From Streptomyces sp. 549 (lineage in GTDB: Bacteria; Actinomycetota; Actinomycetes; Streptomycetales; Streptomycetaceae), in assembly GCF_030124175.1 (NCBI RefSeq), contig NZ_JASKMT010000016.1, forward strand, positions 62,001 to 126,000: a stretch of 64,000 nucleotides of DNA, in the 5' to 3' direction. The notes below the pieces were generated by a model that did no database searches, was not told the DNA's origin, and was given only the letters and a program-made list of their open reading frames with translations. Shown one piece after another: positions 24,536-32,816 of this stretch (within the stretch, counting starts at the first letter, position 1; each line of letters begins with the position of its first letter). Both the position numbers and the translations under genes were made by a program.

Positions 24536-25851
24536 GACGGCACCGCCTCGGCGGCGGCACGGGCGGCGGCCGGCAGGGCGGCGGCGATCCGCTCCAGGGC
24601 GCGGTCGTCGTGCGCGGCGGAGACGAACCACGACTCGAACGCGGACGGCGGCAGGTACACGCCGGCGGCGAGCATCGCGTGGAAGAACGCCGTGAAGCGG
24701 AACGCCTCCTGGGCGCGGGCGCCGTCGTAGTCGACGACCGGCTCGGCGGTGAAGAACACCGAGAACATGTTGCCCGCGGTCTGCACCCGGTGGGCGACGC
24801 CCTCCTTGGCCAGCGCCTCGCCGACCATGCCGCGCACTGCGAGCGACGCGGCGTCGACCCGGGCGTACGCCGCGTCGTCGAGGTGCCGAAGCTGCGCGAC
24901 GCCCGCGGCGGTGGCGACGGGATTGCCCGACAGCGTGCCCGCCTGGTAGACGGGCCCGGCCGGCGCGAGGTGCGCCATCACGTCGGCCCGGCCGCCGAAG
25001 GCCGCCGCGGGGAAGCCGCCGCCCATGACCTTGCCGAAGGTCATCAGGTCCGGCTCCACGCCGTCGATGCCGTACCAGCCGGCCTTGGACACCCGGAAGC
25101 CCGTCATGACCTCGTCGGAGAGGAACAGCGCGCCGTTCGCCCGGCACAGTTCCTTCAGCCCGGCGTTGAAGCCCTCGGCGGGCGGAACGACGCCCATGTT
25201 GCCGGGCGACGCCTCGGTGATGACACAGGCGATCTCGTCCGGGTGCGCGGCGAACACCGCCCGGACGGCGTCCAGGTCGTTGTAGGGCAGGACCAGCGTC
25301 TCGCCGGCCTGCGCGCCGGTGACGCCGGGCGTGTCCGGCAGCGCGAAGGTGGCCAGCCCGGAACCGGCGGAGGCCAGCAGCGCGTCCACATGTCCGTGGT
25401 AGCAGCCGGCGAACTTCACGACCTTGGCGCGACCGGTGAAGCCGCGGGCCAGCCGGATCGCGGACATGGTCGCCTCGGTGCCGGACGACACCAGGCGGAC
25501 CTGCTCGACCGGCCCGATCCGCGCGGTGATCTCCTCGGCGAGTTCCACCTCGCCCTCGCCGGGCGTGCCGAAGGACGTGCCGCGGGCGACCGCCGCCTGC
25601 GCGGCCTCGACGACCGCCGGGTGGGAGTGGCCGAGGATCATCGGCCCCCACGAGCAGACGAGGTCCACGTACTCCCGACCGTCGGCGTCGGTGAGGTACG
25701 GACCGGTACCGGACACCATGAACCGGGGCGTACCGCCCACGGCGCGGAAGGCCCGCACGGGAGAGTTCACGCCTCCCGGTGTCACGACGGCGGCACGGTC
25801 GTAGAGCGACTGCGATACTGGTGCTTCGTACGGATAGCTCACGCCGACCAT
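24532..25851 (-). CDS. hemL: glutamate-1-semialdehyde 2,1-aminomutase
   Basis: 439 residues, standard HemL length. PLP lysine Lys274 is in TFGKVMGGGFPAAAFGG; Asp246 is in LFLSDEVMTGFRV; GTEATMSAIRLARG binds phosphate. It converts glutamate-1-semialdehyde to 5-aminolevulinate, the step after HemA (58834-60198). The start is the first ATG; a GTG three codons later is possible. First gene of the operon leading into cytochrome c assembly. Confidence 0.96.
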   Translation of the reverse strand: MVGVSYPYEAPVSQSLYDRAAVVTPGGVNSPVRAFRAVGGTPRFMVSGTGPYLTDADGREYVDLVCSWGPMILGHSHPAVVEAAQAAVARGTSFGTPGEGEVELAEEITARIGPVEQVRLVSSGTEATMSAIRLARGFTGRAKVVKFAGCYHGHVDALLASAGSGLATFALPDTPGVTGAQAGETLVLPYNDLDAVRAVFAAHPDEIACVITEASPGNMGVVPPAEGFNAGLKELCRANGALFLSDEVMTGFRVSKAGWYGIDGVEPDLMTFGKVMGGGFPAAAFGGRADVMAHLAPAGPVYQAGTLSGNPVATAAGVAQLRHLDDAAYARVDAASLAVRGMVGEALAKEGVAHRVQTAGNMFSVFFTAEPVVDYDGARAQEAFRFTAFFHAMLAAGVYLPPSAFESWFVSAAHDDRALERIAAALPAAARAAAEAVPS

Positions 25852-25967
25852 GGTGACAGAGCTTCGTCCGCTTGTGCGGTCCGGCGTTTCGCCGGGCGTA
25901 CAGAGGGGAGGTCTCTGGAACGATGATCGGGTTGTGCGGCGGGGGCCGCGAGTAGTCAGGTGGTGAC

Positions 25968-26519
25968 ATGCGCGGAGGCGGACTGGGCGAGGGGGCCGGG
26001 GACCTCGAGCCGGAGAGCGTCCCGCGCGGCCGTCATCGGCGCGATGCGGCGGAGACGAGGAACAGCAAGGGTGGCAGCCCCGTGGGGGTGACCTACAAGT
26101 ATTTCGGTGCGCCGGACGGCGCCACCGCGGCGCGCGTCCCCATCTCCATGCGCCCCGAGGAGCTGGGCGGCGACGAGCTCGGCCAGGGCGGCATGTTCAC
26201 CAAGATCAAGCCGGAGACCATGGCCGCGATGGTGCTCACCGGCATCGAGGGCGTGCCGCTGCACCGCGTGCCGCCGCTCGAACTGGTCGTGCTGCACCCG
26301 GACTACGCCGTGGTGAAGCTGCCCATGACGGTCGTCGACCCGCTGCGGGGCATCGGCGAGGAGTCCGTCGGCGCCGCGGCGTTCATCTGGTCCACCGTGC
26401 CCGACCGCGGCGGCCCGCGCGACGCCTTCGACGTCTACCGCCTGCTGCACGAGTGGCAGGACTTCTCCCACCGCCTGCACGAGGCGGGGCACCAGCCGTA
26501 CTGCCTGGTGTGGCCCTGA
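25968..26519 (+). CDS. conserved hypothetical protein
   Basis: 183 residues. The core begins at VGVTYKYFGAPDGATAARVP and includes MTVVDPLRGIGEESVGAAAF and a Trp/His-rich C-terminus (LHEWQDFSHRLHEAGHQPYC). I do not recognise a named domain. ATG at 25968 follows CAGGTGGTGAC; GTG at 26082 or 26088 would begin right at the core and is a real alternative, as the first 38 residues are Arg/Gly-rich. It is divergent from hemL. Confidence 0.75.
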   Translation: MRGGGLGEGAGDLEPESVPRGRHRRDAAETRNSKGGSPVGVTYKYFGAPDGATAARVPISMRPEELGGDELGQGGMFTKIKPETMAAMVLTGIEGVPLHRVPPLELVVLHPDYAVVKLPMTVVDPLRGIGEESVGAAAFIWSTVPDRGGPRDAFDVYRLLHEWQDFSHRLHEAGHQPYCLVWP

Positions 26520-26652
26520 GCCGGGACATCCCACTCCGCCTCTCGCCGCAGGCGTCCCGGTCCTCCCGTCCGCCCGTTGAGCCCACCGCGGCGTGACCGG
26601 GCGTCACGCGCTCCGGTTCGCACCGAGGTGCGGACCGCGGCGCGACCAGGGC

Positions 26653-26729
26653 ATTCGTGATCTTCGCGCGCCGGGAAACCGGTTGACCCGGTCTCCCGAG
26701 ATCACACGCCCGCCGAAACGATCACGAAT
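26653..26729. repeat. nested inverted repeats
   Basis: ATTCGTGATC (26653-26662) and GATCACGAAT (26720-26729) are exact complements. Between them lie CGGGA-A-ACCGG and CCGGT-C-TCCCG (26672-26698). GATCAC at 26700-26705 can also pair with GTGATC at 26657. Together they allow alternative foldings within the leader or promoter region of the DUF3494 gene. Confidence 0.6.
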
Positions 26730-26770
26730 ATCCGCAAGGCAGGTCGAGTTCAAACCCAGAGACGGCGGAT

Positions 26771-26803
26771 AATCGGCACATTCGAATTGCCGATTCGTTT
26801 TTT
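26771..26803 (+). terminator. hairpin with U-tract (intrinsic terminator or attenuator)
   Basis: AATCGGCA (26771-26778) pairs with TGCCGATT (26788-26795) and is followed by CG and a run of six T. Such a textbook rho-independent signal is uncommon in Streptomyces. It lies 250 bp after the hypothetical gene and about 205 bp before the DUF3494 start. Confidence 0.65.
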
Positions 26804-27008
26804 CACGAGGACGCCCGGATCATCGTAAGAATGAATTCTGGAGTTCTGCCGCGCATTGGAGTGTGAATTCGCGAAACTTTCCGACGCACGCCGCATGTGC
26901 TGGGGCCAGGGGAAGAGTTGCGCCTAATGTGCCACCAATTCCCCAAGGCTCCCGGGCGATCGACGAGGCCCGGCTGGCCACGGCTCTCCCACAGGAAATG
27001 GCCTCTCG

Positions 27009-28382
27009 ATGAAGCTGAAGATCCCCCAGGCGGCCGGGCGCCGCGCGTTCACCCGCTGGTTGACCACCGGCGTCGCCGGCGCGGTCGCCGCCGTGATGGT
27101 CGCCGTCATGTCGACCCCGGCGCTGGCCATCGCCACTCCCGTACCCCTGGGTACGGCCGCCAGTTTCTCGGTTCTGGCAGGTTCCGAGGTCACCAACACC
27201 GGCCCCACCGTGATCAGTCAGGATCTCGGTGTGAGCCCGGGCACGGCCATCACCGGATTCCCCCCGGGTGAGGTGCTCGGCTCGGTGCACTCCGCAGACG
27301 AGGTGGCGAACATCGCCAAGGACGACCTGGTCACGGCCTACAACCAGGCCGCGAGCCAGGCCACGGACTTCGCCCTCGCGGCGGGAATCGGCAACGGCGA
27401 CACCCTTCTTCCCGGCGTCCACACCGCGTCGTCCGGTGTCGGCCTCACGGGCGACCTCGTTCTGGACGCAGGTGGAGACCCCAACGCCGTCTGGGTGTTC
27501 CAGATCCCCGAAGCCCTGACGACGGCCTCCTCCAGCCGGGTGCTGCTCACGAACGGCGCCTCGCCGTGCAACGTGTACTGGCAGATCGGGAGTTCGGCCA
27601 CGCTCGGCACCACCTCCACCTTCGTGGGCACCATCATGGCGCTGACCTCGATCAGCGTGACCACGGGCACGAACATCGAGGGCCGGGCCCTGGCCCGCAA
27701 CGGCGCCGTGACGCTCGACGACAACAGGATCTTCCTGAGCGGCTGCACCGGCACGACCACGAACGGGACGACCAACGGGACGACCAACGGGACCACGAAC
27801 GGCACCACCAACGGCACGACGAACGGGACCACCAACGGCACCACCAACGGGACGACCAGTGGGACGACCAGTGGCACCACCACCGGCACGACCGGGGGTC
27901 TGATCGGCGGCGGCCTCATCACCAGCGGCGGCCTGCTGGGTGGACCGATCCTCACCGGCGGAAGCTCCTCCGGGAACACCGTGGGGAACACCGCCGGTAA
28001 CAACGTCACCGCAGGCAACAACGTCACCACCGGCAACACCGCCGGCACCACCGTCGGGAACACCACCGGCGGCCACGGCGGCAAGCCCGGCGGGCCCGGC
28101 CATGGGCACGGCGGCAAGCCCGGCCACGGCGGCAAGCCGGGTCACGGCCACGACCACGGTGGCAAGCCGGGTCACGGCCATGACCACGACCACGGAGGCA
28201 AGCCCGGCCACGGCCATGACCACGACCACGGAGGCAAGCCCGGTCACGGGCACGACCACGACCACGGAGGCAAGCCCGGTCACGGGCACGACCACGACCA
28301 CGGAGGCAAGCCCGGCCACGGCAACCACTACGGCTACGACGACGTGCCGAAGCCCGCGAAGCACCAGGGCGACGGGGCCTAG
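27009..28382 (+). CDS. secreted DUF3494 (ice-binding-like) protein with TTNG and His-rich repeats
   Basis: 457 residues. Signal peptide about 1-40 ends in STPALA. Residues 45-246 form a DUF3494 domain: FSVLAGSEVTNTGPTVISQD, LVTAYNQAASQATDFALAAG, GDTLLPGVHTASSGVGLTGD, NAVWVFQIPEAL, FVGTIMALTSISVTTGTNIE, GRALARNGAVTLDDNRIF. Cys187 and Cys246 may pair. A low-complexity tail follows: about eight TTNG units, then TTSG, a Gly/Asn/Thr region, and from about residue 355 a Gly-Lys-Pro-His-Asp region with four copies of GGKPGHGHDHDH. DUF3494 domains bind ice or act as adhesins; the His/Asp tail should bind Zn, Cu or Ni. There is no LPXTG or C-terminal membrane anchor. Confidence 0.88.
   Translation: MKLKIPQAAGRRAFTRWLTTGVAGAVAAVMVAVMSTPALAIATPVPLGTAASFSVLAGSEVTNTGPTVISQDLGVSPGTAITGFPPGEVLGSVHSADEVANIAKDDLVTAYNQAASQATDFALAAGIGNGDTLLPGVHTASSGVGLTGDLVLDAGGDPNAVWVFQIPEALTTASSSRVLLTNGASPCNVYWQIGSSATLGTTSTFVGTIMALTSISVTTGTNIEGRALARNGAVTLDDNRIFLSGCTGTTTNGTTNGTTNGTTNGTTNGTTNGTTNGTTNGTTSGTTSGTTTGTTGGLIGGGLITSGGLLGGPILTGGSSSGNTVGNTAGNNVTAGNNVTTGNTAGTTVGNTTGGHGGKPGGPGHGHGGKPGHGGKPGHGHDHGGKPGHGHDHDHGGKPGHGHDHDHGGKPGHGHDHDHGGKPGHGHDHDHGGKPGHGNHYGYDDVPKPAKHQGDGA
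27750..27895. repeat. 12-bp repeats encoding Thr-Thr-Asn-Gly
   Basis: About eleven units of the pattern ACN-ACN-AAC-GGN, with AAC becoming AGT or ACC in the last three. The wobble bases vary, so the repeat is maintained at protein level. Confidence 0.85.
28158..28325. repeat. 36-bp tandem repeat encoding GGKPGHGHDHDH
   Basis: Four full units start at 28158, 28194, 28230 and 28266, then a partial unit. Units three and four are identical in DNA, indicating recent expansion. Confidence 0.9.
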
Positions 28383-28393
28383 TCAGAGGGCAG

Positions 28394-28453
28394 CGATGAG
28401 CCCCCTCATCGGATGACGGCGCGCGGCGGAATCCCCCGATCCCGCCGCGCGCC
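28394..28453 (+). terminator. two hairpins between DUF3494 and DUF5819 genes
   Basis: CGATGAG/CTCATCG with a CCCC loop (28394-28411), then a perfect 12-bp stem GGCGCGCGGCGG (28418-28429) / CCGCCGCGCGCC (28442-28453). They could terminate or partly attenuate transcription into the downstream pair. Confidence 0.65.
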
Positions 28454-28511
28454 GCCGGTGCGTCTCCGCAGAACCACCAGTGCGGTTGGCAACAGGAAAG
28501 CAGGGTGAACG

Positions 28512-29228
28512 GTGTCGAGCCGAATCGAAGCAGCGGACGTGGAAAAGACTGAGCAATCCGGATCCGGTCCACCGCGAGAACGCCATGGTGAATCGAATTC
28601 ACCTGGAAAGCTGCCGCTGAGCGTACGGGCGTGCAGGGTGGGTCTGTATACGACGGTTTCCCTGGTTCTGGCCGCCACTCTGACCCACGTCGTTCTGGTC
28701 TTCTTCCACGTGGCGCCCGGTAACCCCGTCTCCAGGCGGTACAGCCAGCAGATCGACGCGTGGGTGTATCCGTTCTTCGAACAGAACTGGCGACTCTTCG
28801 CCCCGAATCCCGACGCCGTCAACCGGCAGATCCTGGTGCGGACCGCACACACCGGCCCTGACGGTTCGACGCAGGTCAGCCCGTGGTTCGACCTCACCGC
28901 CGTGGACAGGTCCGCGATCGAGCACCATGCGTTCCCGAGCCACACCGCGCAGAACCTCCTGCGCCGCGCCTGGTCCTCCTACGTCGAGACGCACGGCCAG
29001 GACGACACGGCGCGCTCGGAACGGGCCGAGATGATGCAGCAGTACGTGAGCAACGTCGCCGCGGACCGCGTCGCCGAACACCGCGGCGGCCCCGCATTCG
29101 ACTACATCCAGGTTCGTGTGGTCACCCACCCCGTCGCCGCGCCCGGCGCGGACGTCCGGAACAGCACGCGGACACCTGTCGAGAAGCGGCTGCTGCCCTG
29201 GTGGAAGGTGACTCGTCATGGCAAGTGA
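28512..29228 (+). CDS. DUF5819 family membrane protein (SdpA-like)
   Basis: 238 residues. Soluble N-terminus (about 40), one transmembrane helix (LYTTVSLVLAATLTHVVLVF), then an exported domain with QQIDAWVYPFFEQNWRLFAP NP, the signature shared by DUF5819 and SdpA-type proteins. No cysteines lie in this core. In Bacillus, SdpA acts with SdpB to mature the SdpC toxin. It overlaps the HTTM gene by 11 bp. Start GTG follows AGGGTGAAC. Assignment as SdpA-like is by motif and gene order. Confidence 0.85.
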   Translation: MSSRIEAADVEKTEQSGSGPPRERHGESNSPGKLPLSVRACRVGLYTTVSLVLAATLTHVVLVFFHVAPGNPVSRRYSQQIDAWVYPFFEQNWRLFAPNPDAVNRQILVRTAHTGPDGSTQVSPWFDLTAVDRSAIEHHAFPSHTAQNLLRRAWSSYVETHGQDDTARSERAEMMQQYVSNVAADRVAEHRGGPAFDYIQVRVVTHPVAAPGADVRNSTRTPVEKRLLPWWKVTRHGK

Positions 29229-30393
29229 GCACCGGCACGAGTTCCCCCTCCAGGCAGGCGCACCGGATCGTCCAACAGGTCCGGGTCCAGCTCCGGGGCC
29301 GGACCCGGCCACCGGCTCGGCCCAGAACCGGCTCCGCCTCCAGGGTCGTGCCTACCGGGCGCTCCTCACCGAACAGCCGGTCTCCCTCTACGCCGCCTCG
29401 GTGCTGCGCATCGGCTTCGGGTTGCTCTACCTGCTCTTCCTGCTACGCGAGTTCCCGCACCGCCACGAGATCTGGGGGCCGGACGCCCCATGGACTCCCG
29501 CACTGGCCGCGCAGCTCTTCGACCAGTCGGGCTGGTACAGCCTCCTGGTCCTGTCGGACAGCCGTACCTGGTTCGAGCTGTGCTACGCGGCGGCTCTCGT
29601 GACGTGCGCACTGTTCGCGCTGGGTTGGCGGACCCGGGCCACCGCCGTTCTGTTCGCCGTCATGGTGGCCTCCTTCCATGCGCGAGCGATCTTCATGACG
29701 GACGGGGGTGACAACCTGATCCTGCTGATGTCCCTTTACCTCGTGCTCACCGCGTGCGGTCGGCGCTGGTCCCTGGACGCGCGGAGGGCTCGGCGGAGGG
29801 CGGCCGGTCCGGCCGGCGCGCCGGAGCGGGTGAAAAGCTTCTCCGCGCAGCAGTTCCACGCCGCCCGCACCACCCTGGTCACGGTGGTGCACAACTGCGG
29901 CATGTTCGTCATCGCGGCTCAGGTCTGCTTCCTGTACGGATCAGCCGGCCTCTACAAGGTCCAGGGCTCGTTCTGGGCCGACGGAACCGCACTCCACTAC
30001 GTCCTGCACCTCGAACTCTTCCAGCCCTGGCCCGCGCTCTCCCACTTCGTGGACCAGTACCCGCTGGCGATCGCGGTCATCAGCTATCTGACCGTTCTCA
30101 CCCAGGTCGCCTTCCCGTTCGTGCTGTTCGGCAGACTCAAGTACCCCGTGCTCGTGGTGCTGCTCGGCATGCACCTGGGCATCGCGGTGCTGCTGGGGCT
30201 GCCGTTCTTCTCGGGCGCCATGATCATCGCGGACGCCGTGTTCCTTCCCGACCGCTTCTACGCCGCCCTGCCCCGCCTGTGGCGGCGGACGGCTCAGCGG
30301 TGGGGCAGGCGGCGCAACCCCCAGGAGGAGGCGCAGGTCGGATCAGTCCCCGCGCAGGGCAGGCACGAGCTCCCCAGCCTGAGCGTGCGCTGA
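29218..30393 (+). CDS. HTTM domain protein (SdpB / gamma-carboxylase-like)
   Basis: 391 residues. A Pro/Gly-rich cytosolic start (1-45) is followed by about eight helices. HTTM signatures: VLRIGFGLLYLLFLLREFP, MTDGGDNLILLMSLYLVLTA (DGGDN 162-166), and GSAGLYKVQGSFWADGTALH YVL. HTTM domains are the bacterial relatives of vitamin K-dependent gamma-carboxylase, and SdpB is a member. The substrate is unknown. The 11-bp overlap with the DUF5819 gene implies a complex. Confidence 0.9.
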   Translation: MASEHRHEFPLQAGAPDRPTGPGPAPGPDPATGSAQNRLRLQGRAYRALLTEQPVSLYAASVLRIGFGLLYLLFLLREFPHRHEIWGPDAPWTPALAAQLFDQSGWYSLLVLSDSRTWFELCYAAALVTCALFALGWRTRATAVLFAVMVASFHARAIFMTDGGDNLILLMSLYLVLTACGRRWSLDARRARRRAAGPAGAPERVKSFSAQQFHAARTTLVTVVHNCGMFVIAAQVCFLYGSAGLYKVQGSFWADGTALHYVLHLELFQPWPALSHFVDQYPLAIAVISYLTVLTQVAFPFVLFGRLKYPVLVVLLGMHLGIAVLLGLPFFSGAMIIADAVFLPDRFYAALPRLWRRTAQRWGRRRNPQEEAQVGSVPAQGRHELPSLSVR

Positions 30394-30507
30394 CTCCCGC
30401 TGCGGCCGGCGGCTGGGTGTTCACCACATCGGGGCGGTCGGCGTATACGATCCGGCCGTCCCGCACTACGCTGCTCAGGGGCGCAGGGCCGATGCAGGGC
30501 GAGGGTG

Positions 30508-31092
30508 ATGAGGGCCGTGAGGTTCCCGGGCAAGGTGGTGACCGTCGCGTGTGTGGTGGCGTTGTCCGTCACCGGCGCGGCGGCGGCTCTGGGTGCCCTG
30601 ACCACGGGCGACCGGCCGGCCGCGCCGCGCACCCAGGCGGCCGAGGTCACCGTCGCGGTGACCGCCGAGGCGCAGTCCGAGCTGCGGCGACTGAAGTCGG
30701 CGGGGCTGCCGGTGGAGCACGAGGCGACGCTGACCCCCGCGACCGACCCCGACCACCTGCTGGGCCGCGCGGACGGCTACCGCAGCAAGGTGTCGTTCGA
30801 GGACGACCGGGTGGACGGCGGGCTGGTGGCCGACAACGACCCGGGCAGTGTGGCGCTGGGCGGGGTCATCGAGGTCTTCGCGGACGCGGAGGCCGCCCGG
30901 GAGCGCGCGCAACGCCTCCAGGACGAGGCGGTGGGCATTCCCGCCCGGGCCGAGCGCGGCTACCTCTCGGGCCGGGTGCTGCTGCGGCTCAGCCCGTACC
31001 TGGACGAGACGCACGCCGAGCGGTACCGCGAGGCGCTCGGCGCCGACCCGGTGCCGACGTCCGGCCCGGCCCCCGACGTACGTGAGGTCTGA
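30508..31092 (+). CDS. secreted hypothetical protein
   Basis: About 194 residues. N-terminal signal or anchor: RFPGKVVTVACVVALSVTGA then AAALGAL. The mature part is acidic with helices such as AEAARERAQRLQDEAVG and ends PTSGPAPDVREV. The pattern SALGG-x-IEVF and YLSGRVLLRLSPYLDETHAE suggests a small compact domain, but I do not recognise it. GAGG precedes the start; GTG one codon earlier is equally possible. It converges with the LCP gene. Confidence 0.75.
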   Translation: MRAVRFPGKVVTVACVVALSVTGAAAALGALTTGDRPAAPRTQAAEVTVAVTAEAQSELRRLKSAGLPVEHEATLTPATDPDHLLGRADGYRSKVSFEDDRVDGGLVADNDPGSVALGGVIEVFADAEAARERAQRLQDEAVGIPARAERGYLSGRVLLRLSPYLDETHAERYREALGADPVPTSGPAPDVREV

Positions 31093-31159
31093 CGACGTAG
31101 GCGCGGTCTGACTGCCGGGCAGCAGCGCCCGAAGCCCCGGAAGCGTGCGGCGAATCCGG

Positions 31160-32560
31160 TCAGCCGCGGACGCCCTGGAAGCGGTCGCCGATGGTGAGGG
31201 TGAGCACGCCGGGCGCGCTGCCGCCGGAGGTGGTGGCGGCGCCCGGTACCCGGCCGGACAGCACGGAGGCGTGGGTGGCGAGGCCGTCCGGGTAGGTGAT
31301 GGTGGTGCGGGAGACGTCCTCGGGGGCGTTGCCGGTCAGCACGACCTGGAAGCCCGCCCCGCGCAGGTCCTCCGCGACCTCGGCGGCCTTGCCGGGCGTA
31401 CCCGTGCCGTTGAGGACCTGGACGCGGACCTGGGACGGGGTGATCGCGCCGCTCCTGCGGGCGCTGGCCTCCAGCGCCTTCTTGTTCACCTCGCGGTCCT
31501 TCGCCAGTGAGGTGAACAGCGTCTCGGCCTGCGGGTACTGCCACACCACGTTGGCCTTGTCCGTGGGCACGTCCCGCTCGCGCGGGTAGTTGGGCACGGT
31601 CAGGAAGGTCAGCCGGTTCGCCGGGATGCCCTTGACGCTGGAGGCGAGGTCGTACAGCGGGCGGATGCCGGCGAGGTCCTTGTCCGTGGTGAGCGAGGAC
31701 GTGAACGCCTCCAGGAAGCCGTAGAGCGCCGCCGGGTCGGTCAGTTTCGTCTGCGCCTTCGCGGCGAGCGCCTCCATGAACTCCTGCTGGCGGCCGATCC
31801 GTCCCAGGTCGCTGCCGTCGCCGATGCTGTAGCGGGTCCGGACGTAGCCGAGCGCGTTCTCGCCCTTGAGAGTCTGGCAGCCGGCCTCGAGCTGGAGGTG
31901 CGCCTTCTTGTCGTTGATGGCCGTCTCGGGGCAGACCTCCACCCCGTCGACCGCGTCGACCATGCCCTTGAAGCCGTTGAAGTCCATCGACATGTAGTGG
32001 TCGATGCGCAGCCCGGTGTTGTGCTCGACGGTCTTGATGGCGCAGGCGGCGGCGCCGCTGACGTCGCCGCTCATGCCGCCGATCGCGTACGCCTCGTTGA
32101 TCTTGAAGTGGTGGGGTGCGGAGGTGTTGCCGTTGCCCTTGTCGCAGGAGGGGATCTCCACCCACGAGTCACGCGGCAGGGAGACGACCGTGGCCCACTT
32201 CCGGTCGGCGGCGACGTGCACGATCATCAGCGTGTCGGACTGCATGGTGGTGAAGCCGCCGCCGTACTCGTCCCCCATGCCGTCGCGGCTGTCGGAGCCG
32301 ACGACGAGGATGTTCTTCGCACCGGGCGTCAGGCTGACGGGCCGGTTGTCGCCGAGCCGGTCGTCGAAGTCGGCGGCGTCGATGTTGCCGTCCAGGCGGT
32401 GGTACATCCACGCGAGCGTGCCGCCGCCCCCGAGCACCAGCAGCGCGGTCACGCCGGCGCCCCACACGACGGCCCTGCGGCGCTTGCGCGGTTCCTTCGG
32501 CGCCGCGCGGCGTGCCCGCCGACCGCCCGAGGCAGCGCGTACTCCTCGTGTACCGGCCAC
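31160..32560 (-). CDS. LytR-CpsA-Psr (LCP) family protein with LytR_C domain
   Basis: 466 residues. Basic cytosolic start, one transmembrane helix (VVWGAGVTALLVLGGGGTLA), then the LCP catalytic domain: NILVVGSDSRDGMGDEYGG, SDTLMIVHVAADRKWATVVS, LPRDSWVEIP and INEAYAIGGM. GYVRTRYSIGDGSDLGRIGR QQEF carries the conserved Arg residues that bind polyprenyl pyrophosphate. A LytR_C domain (VRVQVLNGTGTPGKAAEVAE) follows from about 375. LCP enzymes transfer teichoic acid or other glycopolymers to peptidoglycan. GTG start has a GGAG site. Confidence 0.94.
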   Translation of the reverse strand: MAGTRGVRAASGGRRARRAAPKEPRKRRRAVVWGAGVTALLVLGGGGTLAWMYHRLDGNIDAADFDDRLGDNRPVSLTPGAKNILVVGSDSRDGMGDEYGGGFTTMQSDTLMIVHVAADRKWATVVSLPRDSWVEIPSCDKGNGNTSAPHHFKINEAYAIGGMSGDVSGAAACAIKTVEHNTGLRIDHYMSMDFNGFKGMVDAVDGVEVCPETAINDKKAHLQLEAGCQTLKGENALGYVRTRYSIGDGSDLGRIGRQQEFMEALAAKAQTKLTDPAALYGFLEAFTSSLTTDKDLAGIRPLYDLASSVKGIPANRLTFLTVPNYPRERDVPTDKANVVWQYPQAETLFTSLAKDREVNKKALEASARRSGAITPSQVRVQVLNGTGTPGKAAEVAEDLRGAGFQVVLTGNAPEDVSRTTITYPDGLATHASVLSGRVPGAATTSGGSAPGVLTLTIGDRFQGVRG

Positions 32561-32816
32561 GTCTCCGCCTTCCGCCCGACTCGTGCGGGCCCGCCCTGGT
32601 CCAGCGCCCGCTGCAACGGCCCTCGGCGTCCTCGCGGAGGGCCGGCGGCAGCCGGCGAAGGGCCGACGGTACCAACAAGGTCACGATCGAGACGAGGCCG
32701 GAGGTTACAAATCTGTTCCGCGGGGTACACCCGCACGCCCCCGAGCGCCGCACACGGCGGTTTCTCCGGCCGGAGCGGGCAGGTCGCAGGCGGGTGTCCC
32801 CGGGGTCAGACGGTGC

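Noticed and set aside
23837..25969. Apparent 710-residue fusion over hemL and the phosphatase
   Set aside because: The first part is an alternate frame of hemL. The true phosphatase starts at the GTG at 24535 that overlaps the hemL stop.
27750..28325. Repeat region considered as non-coding array
   Set aside because: Units are multiples of three, in frame, and encode consistent peptide repeats in a signal-peptide protein.
32561..32816. Possible gene between LCP and TerB genes
   Set aside because: Frames there are Arg/Pro-rich shadows without ribosome sites or homology.
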